Position numbers and translations under genes: made by a program | Shown here: positions 9,101 to 11,817 of the stretch, piece by piece | Numbering within the stretch: position 1 is the stretch's first letter | How the letters are laid out: each line of letters begins with the position of its first letter | Notes under the pieces: model-generated | Seen by the model: only the letters and a program-made list of their open reading frames with translations | Told to the model about the DNA's origin: nothing | Database searches by the model: none | Assembly: GCA_009602725.1 (NCBI GenBank) | Contig: WELB01000180.1 | Location: 241,925 to 253,741 of the forward strand | Length of the DNA stretch: 11,817 nucleotides | Direction of reading: 5' to 3' | DNA from: Spirogloea muscicola | Lineage: Eukaryota; Streptophyta; Zygnematophyceae; Spirogloeales; Spirogloeaceae

Positions 9101-9513
9101 CCTATGACCGCTCACACCCAGCCAAATGTGCCACCACGGCTGGGTATGCGGTCGCCTGCGCTGCTCGGGCCAAAGAGCTGAAGTACGCGGATCATCCGCG
9201 GGAAGACGAGTTCTTCCCGTTGGCCATCGACACACATGGGGCGCTGGGCGCTCGGTGGCTCGAGCTGCTCACCCAGCTCGCCCGCCACACCATCGCCCGG
9301 CGCTTCCATGGGGAGCCGGTTGACTTCCCTGCAGCCGGGTCGCTGGCGCAAGTGTATCGAATGCGCCTGGCCGTTTCGTTGCAGAGGTCCATGGCCCGGG
9401 CGCTGCACCTTCGTGCCGGCAGAGCCCTCGCTGCTGCCTCTGGCTCTGGCCAGGGGACCCACTTCCAGGAGCCCAGCGTCTCTGATCTGCGGCTGCTTAG
9501 CAGGGGTTACTGA
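6118..9513 (+). CDS. Retrotransposon polyprotein: zinc finger, reverse transcriptase, zinc knuckle, restriction-like endonuclease
   Basis: The protein is 1131 aa from the ATG at 6118, 26 bases after the upstream stop; the frame is open further back to 5692 without an ATG. Residues 20-95 are proline-rich. A zinc finger C97-x2-C100-x12-H113-x3-C117 is followed by an AT-hook-like RGRPGRPP (137-144); both would bind DNA or RNA. The reverse transcriptase shows the KPSGGVRPIAIG motif (K409), motif A DVKNAFN with catalytic D479, motif B GTRQGDPL (534-541) and motif C FADD with D571 and D572, so all three catalytic aspartates are present. The palm and thumb continue with LLGVPIG. A zinc knuckle C904-x-C906-x12-H919-x3-C923 precedes the endonuclease, whose likely active residues are D974 (RVDLV), D989 (LLLDVV) and K1019/K1022 (KELKY). 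The last about 60 residues are helical and end in SDLRLLSRGY. Expected activity is nicking of target DNA and cDNA synthesis from the nick in the nucleus. Clade assignment is open. Confidence 0.93.
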   Translation: MSHVLGPDAPECASPATVVRQPLPPAEPSSPQPPTSPPPPPPPTPPSRSSAIPPLEPPSLPQSAPSTPPPSPPPPPPPSEPAPPPSPSPPSPDPPRCQLCQRTFTTRSGRSNHQRTCAGNINRAEQARSAAAAGGRRGRPGRPPAPSPPTPHHWQWLADLDLAAVHRQAALPLLRHVPRWARPHLRRALRPVTQRIVADHRDEAAWKLFILFPRLLLGRVSLDSRKQGQQPLLERVQLFESGHWEELLARHDAAVAASEANRGGRGATHDRAASVRRALRYGHAGELSRAVQALDDAMLAPTNAATRAALDSLHPPSSSPLPPWLAAFAPPEEVVLDADALMKALQTSRRAAAGGPSRMLTEHLREIFLEGEATDFNALLQICQHMARDNVPASIRGVLCTSTLLALDKPSGGVRPIAIGEVLYRLVSRVLWQQHAGPAQVHMAPHQYGAGLRSGGEAVVHGVRATLDQHPGWLVLAVDVKNAFNTVERASIAEELRASFPSLVPFFRLGYGQPSDLLWRTGGDQVEVLQSQAGTRQGDPLAGFYFALAHHRALQATAAAHPGVLLPSFADDTTIVGPPEDVAAAFITLELQLATLGLSTRASKCAAWSPSGLPPNLTLPTGCQTPADGFTLLGVPIGAPSFVEGQLRARLAEHLQPAARLPELDDMQLSLAMLTRAIGQRPQYLTRATPPSPGALAAYADFDASMVASLAALVRHQGFLQSPAAIHQAALPLSHGGLGLRPLARSCRAAYLGSWAQTAASVAQRFLVHGRRALEQAVAEVDMGPLPFQVSLRSAHQELLAAHPDLAGQAVSFAHLAHTADLRVQARIAAVVDKAAYTTAVLQLPEADLRGRARLHSASSPGAAAWLQALPLYDALTLPDEVFRSAVHRLLGLLPPCLQGVRQCECGERGTEPGELAAHVLRCSHGGERTAAHDRLRDVMHGILLEAGFSVAAEHSGIMPIQHRADGLHARRVDLVATRQAGGPRLLLDVVTTDAYDRSHPAKCATTAGYAVACAARAKELKYADHPREDEFFPLAIDTHGALGARWLELLTQLARHTIARRFHGEPVDFPAAGSLAQVYRMRLAVSLQRSMARALHLRAGRALAAASGSGQGTHFQEPSVSDLRLLSRGY

Positions 9514-9967
9514 GTGTCTCGTAGCAGCTTTGTTTCTGTTACTTAGCGCTTCCCCTGGCCCCCTTCTCGTACTCTGTTCATTCTTTTTCGGGCTGGTTGT
9601 TCCAGCCCCTATTCTCAATGGGCGAGCACTTTCTTCTTGTTCCTCTGGACCAGGAGAATCTCGAGTGATTGCTAGACTAATGCCCTACGTTCTTTATCTC
9701 GGCGGGGCTGGCTTTTCACATGTCATGCTTCTTTCTTTTGGCTGGCCTCTCCCAGCCACCGCCCTCTCCTGGAAGCGTCCTTTCGCTCTCTATCACTCCC
9801 TTTTTAAAGCCCTCCTCCCATTTGGGGCAGATGTTGCATGCCCGTGCATGCCTGCGGTAGTGAACCTACCCGAGCCTCCCATCGAGCGGCCCATGGGACT
9901 GCCGACCGACATCATTCAACAAGCAGTGCAAGAGAGCGCTCTTCACAAGAAGTCTCTTGTATCTTAA
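9514..9967 (+). other. 3' untranslated flank of the retroelement, with hairpins and a dispersed repeat
   Basis: T- and C-rich sequence after the stop codon. It holds a perfect hairpin at 9590-9608 (GGGCTGG, five-base loop, CCAGCCC) and another at 9739-9758 (TGGCTGG, six-base loop, CCAGCCA). The region 9731-9777 is the reverse complement of the repeat unit scattered at 3605-4200. An open frame runs through to 9963, but it is a continuation of a shadow frame of the large gene. The 3' end of the element must lie here; I cannot fix it because no tail or target duplication is visible. Confidence 0.6.
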
Positions 9968-9969
9968 GT

Positions 9970-10690
9970 TGCTTAGAGCATGGGCGTCTCAGGAGGCGCA
10001 GCCGCTGTCTGCAAAGGCCTTCTCCTCCTGCTTTGTTTGCGTTCTCCTCCTAATTGTTTGCATCTAGACACACTTAAGCCGCCGAGGAATGAAGAAGCTC
10101 TGAGAAGATTGGAATAGCAGTGAAAGGGCAGCCCAAAACAGTTGGAATATGGTGGAAAAGTTCAAGTCTTGGATATTATTGGTGGACAGTCGTTGAGACT
10201 ACCAGATTCTGTGACTCGATTCAGCACTTTGACAACTACACGGGTGAGCCTCGCTGGAACGGTTCCACGTGGCGAGATAGATGGCAGCTCCAAGTCAATT
10301 CCAACTCGAATTGGACTCCTCCATGCCTTGCGCTGGGTGTGCCGCCCATTGGTCTTAACTTAGTCTACGGACCTCTATCTCTACAGAAAGAAGGTCGCCG
10401 CGCGGTAGCTAAGTTGACCAAAGTCGGATAAGGCGTCAGCATCGATGAAAAGTCACCAATGTCAATTACGTCAGAGATGCAAGGCGTCCCTGCATACGAG
10501 CACAGCAGATGCTAGGCCATGCCCTAGCTGCACGCCTGCACGTGCACAGCTCCAAGCCAAACTACGAAGTTGTGCTACTTCGAACGATTCTGTCCTGCCA
10601 CAGTTCCCTGTTGTGAAAACCTATCTCTACTCCTTAGCGCGCTTGCAAACACATGCTTCGCCCACTTCATCCACCTTCTCTAAGTGGTAG
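9970..10690. other. Intergenic stretch, one diverged repeat copy, no gene recognised
   Basis: A diverged copy of the short repeat occurs at about 10112-10145, now in the orientation of the 3605-4200 cluster. An open stretch at 10120-10431 (103 codons, GTG at its start, Trp-rich beginning) and another at 10445-10690 have no domain I recognise, and I do not call them genes. Base composition is lower in GC than the retroelement. Confidence 0.5.
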
Positions 10691-10696
10691 TATTTG

Positions 10697-11136
10697 TGTA
10701 ACGAATTTACATGGCTGGAATGTCAATGCAGCAGTAATGTGTTGACAGATGCCTGGAGACTTGACACCTCGTCCAATTGACAGATACACTGACTGTCAGT
10801 GCCGCAGGAAAGGCTAGACAGATGCCTGGAGACGGGAATTTCACCAGGCTGGGAAGCGAGGATTCAACCTTGAGATGAGAGCGGCGCAGCCCGGAGTCGT
10901 GACGCGCGAGACAGCATGGTGCTGGCCCTGGAACGGCGACGGCAGGCGGCACTCTCAGCTCAAGGTTGAATCCACGCTTCCCAGCCTGGTGAAATGTCCG
11001 TCTCCAGGCATCTGTCGAGCCTTTCCTGCGGCACTGATTGTCAAATTATCTGTCAGCCGGATGAGGAGTCTAGTCTCCAGGCATCTGTCAATACATTACT
11101 GCTGCATTGACAATTCAGCCATGTAAATTCGTTACA
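10697..11136. mobile_element. Foldback element (long inverted-repeat MITE-like, 440 bp)
   Basis: The left arm 10697-10881 and right arm 10952-11136 are both 185 bp and are reverse complements with about 19 mismatches by hand count (about 90% identity) and no gaps. The loop is 70 bp (10882-10951). The first 21 bases, TGTAACGAATTTACATGGCTG, minus the last, are a perfect terminal match on both sides. Each arm has two copies of GACAGATGCCTGGAGAC, 73 bp apart. There is no transposase frame. I looked for a target-site duplication: the flanks (TAGTATTTG on the left, GTTAGAGTG on the right) do not match, so the superfamily is unknown. A transcript would fold into one long hairpin. Confidence 0.92.
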
Positions 11137-11636
11137 GTTAGAGTGGCACGGTCCCTCCCAAAGCTGCTGCCGCTGTCGCTGCGGGACTGGAGGCCAGCCC
11201 ACATTGTCAGCGCAAGCTTGCCAAGAGGACCTGCCAGACTCAGGAGTGGCGATTGGTGAAGCAGAGGCAAGGAACCCAGTGTCTGCCGTGTGATACGGAG
11301 GCGGCTACATGGCCTATCAGATGAATGACCAAGCTCGAGCAATGGCCTTGCACGAAGTGGAGGCAGAAATGCACAGCAGTAGAGTTATGCACTTGAAATG
11401 AATGTCTTCAGAGCACGTTCGCCTCTGATAGCACATACTTGCGATGGCGATACTCTGCAATAGAACACAATGTGTTGTGGGCCCACAATGGTTATTGGTG
11501 CAATAGCGCGAGAGCAAGCGATGACATGTGCAGTGCCACGTGCCTCACCTGGGTCGTGCCCATGACTCAACAAGGTTGCAGGTTGTTGTGAAGCCGTGCA
11601 TCTTGACGGTGGCCATGTAGCACATAGAGTAGGGCG
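11137..11636. other. No gene recognised
   Basis: About 500 bp of unremarkable composition. The only item noted is a 30-codon open stretch at 11309-11401, with several methionines and a charged helix-like look, which is too short and unsupported to call. No RNA gene or repeat is visible. Confidence 0.5.
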
Positions 11637-11741
11637 GTTGGTGGGGTCACGAGAAAAGGGGGGGGCGAGATAGAGAGAGGGAAGGGGCGAGGGACGCGAC
11701 AGGTGGAAAGGGCCACAGAGAGAGAGAGAGAGAGAGAGAGG

Positions 11742-11814
<73 letters not shown>
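11637..11814 (+). repeat. Purine-rich tract and AG microsatellite
   Basis: From 11637 the plus strand is strongly purine-rich, with a run of G near 11659. A (AG)n tract runs 11717-11740, is broken by GGAGGG, and resumes 11747-11814 as 34 perfect AG units; the window ends with TTT. Such polypurine mirror sequences can form triplex DNA, and array length is often variable between individuals or assembly errors. Confidence 0.95.

Positions 11815-11817
<3 letters not shown>

Larger units (their letters stand above)
5339..9780 (+). mobile_element. Non-LTR retrotransposon with C-terminal restriction-like endonuclease (REL group)
   Basis: The element encodes, in order, a CCHC-type zinc finger in frame 2 (5810-5872), a second one in frame 1 (6406-6468), a reverse transcriptase (about 7100-8060), a zinc knuckle (8827-8886) and a restriction-like endonuclease (about 8990-9190). 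There are no long terminal repeats, integrase, RNase H or apurinic endonuclease. This order is that of the early-branching REL-type non-LTR elements (the groups including R2, NeSL, CRE and HERO), which often insert at specific sites. Both ends are approximate: the left end is set by the last stop before the upstream open frame, the right end by the last short repeat in the 3' flank. I see no poly(A) tail, which is common in this group. The intact reverse transcriptase motifs and the 1131-codon open frame suggest a young copy, apart from the frame change near the 5' end. Confidence 0.85.

Noticed and set aside
9236-9967. 243-codon frame running out of the polyprotein gene into the 3' flank
   Set aside because: The first part is a shadow frame, and the second part is translated 3' flank containing the dispersed DNA repeat; no ATG or domain supports it.
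10120-10431. 103-codon open stretch with a Trp-rich start
   Set aside because: No ATG at its start, no recognised domain, and its beginning overlaps a diverged repeat copy.
11309-11401. 30-codon open stretch beginning MAYQMNDQARAMALHEVEAEM
   Set aside because: It looks mildly like the N-terminal helix of a small protein, but it is too short, has no splice donor leading to a further exon that I can see, and matches no family I can name with confidence.

Overview
The window is nuclear DNA of a eukaryote, most likely a green-lineage alga. It begins with a nine-exon gene for the proteasome lid subunit Rpn8. Its protein is closer in wording to plant Rpn8 than to animal PSMD7 (for example the stretch [17 protein letters not shown]). 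A TGTAA motif, the usual chlorophyte polyadenylation signal, lies just after the stop. Chlorophyte versus streptophyte cannot be settled from this window.

Layout: 29-2963 is the RPN8 gene (exons reconstructed by splice phase; 303 aa). Its second intron starts with a 135-bp tandem duplication of the exon 2 end, and its last intron has a GC donor. From 2964 to about 3600 I see no gene. From about 3600 to 4200 there is a cluster of diverged short repeats. From about 4331 to 5039 there is a 5'-truncated, broken relic of a non-LTR retrotransposon, covering only the end of its protein. It is followed head to tail by a long related element at about 5339-9780. That element encodes CCHC-type zinc fingers, a proline-rich region, an AT-hook-like motif, a reverse transcriptase with intact catalytic motifs, a C-terminal zinc knuckle and a restriction-like (PD-(D/E)XK type) endonuclease. 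Its first zinc finger is in a different frame from the rest. The 3' flank of the element carries, in reverse orientation, the same short repeat found upstream.

From 9970 to 10690 there is nothing I can name. A 440-bp foldback element with two 185-bp arms (about 90% identical) occupies 10697-11136. Then comes about 500 bp without a recognisable gene, and the window ends in a purine-rich stretch and a long AG microsatellite. The picture is one conserved housekeeping gene followed by about 9 kb of transposon-derived DNA. The retroelement would work by nicking the target with its endonuclease and reverse transcribing its RNA in place; nothing suggests any functional link with the proteasome gene.
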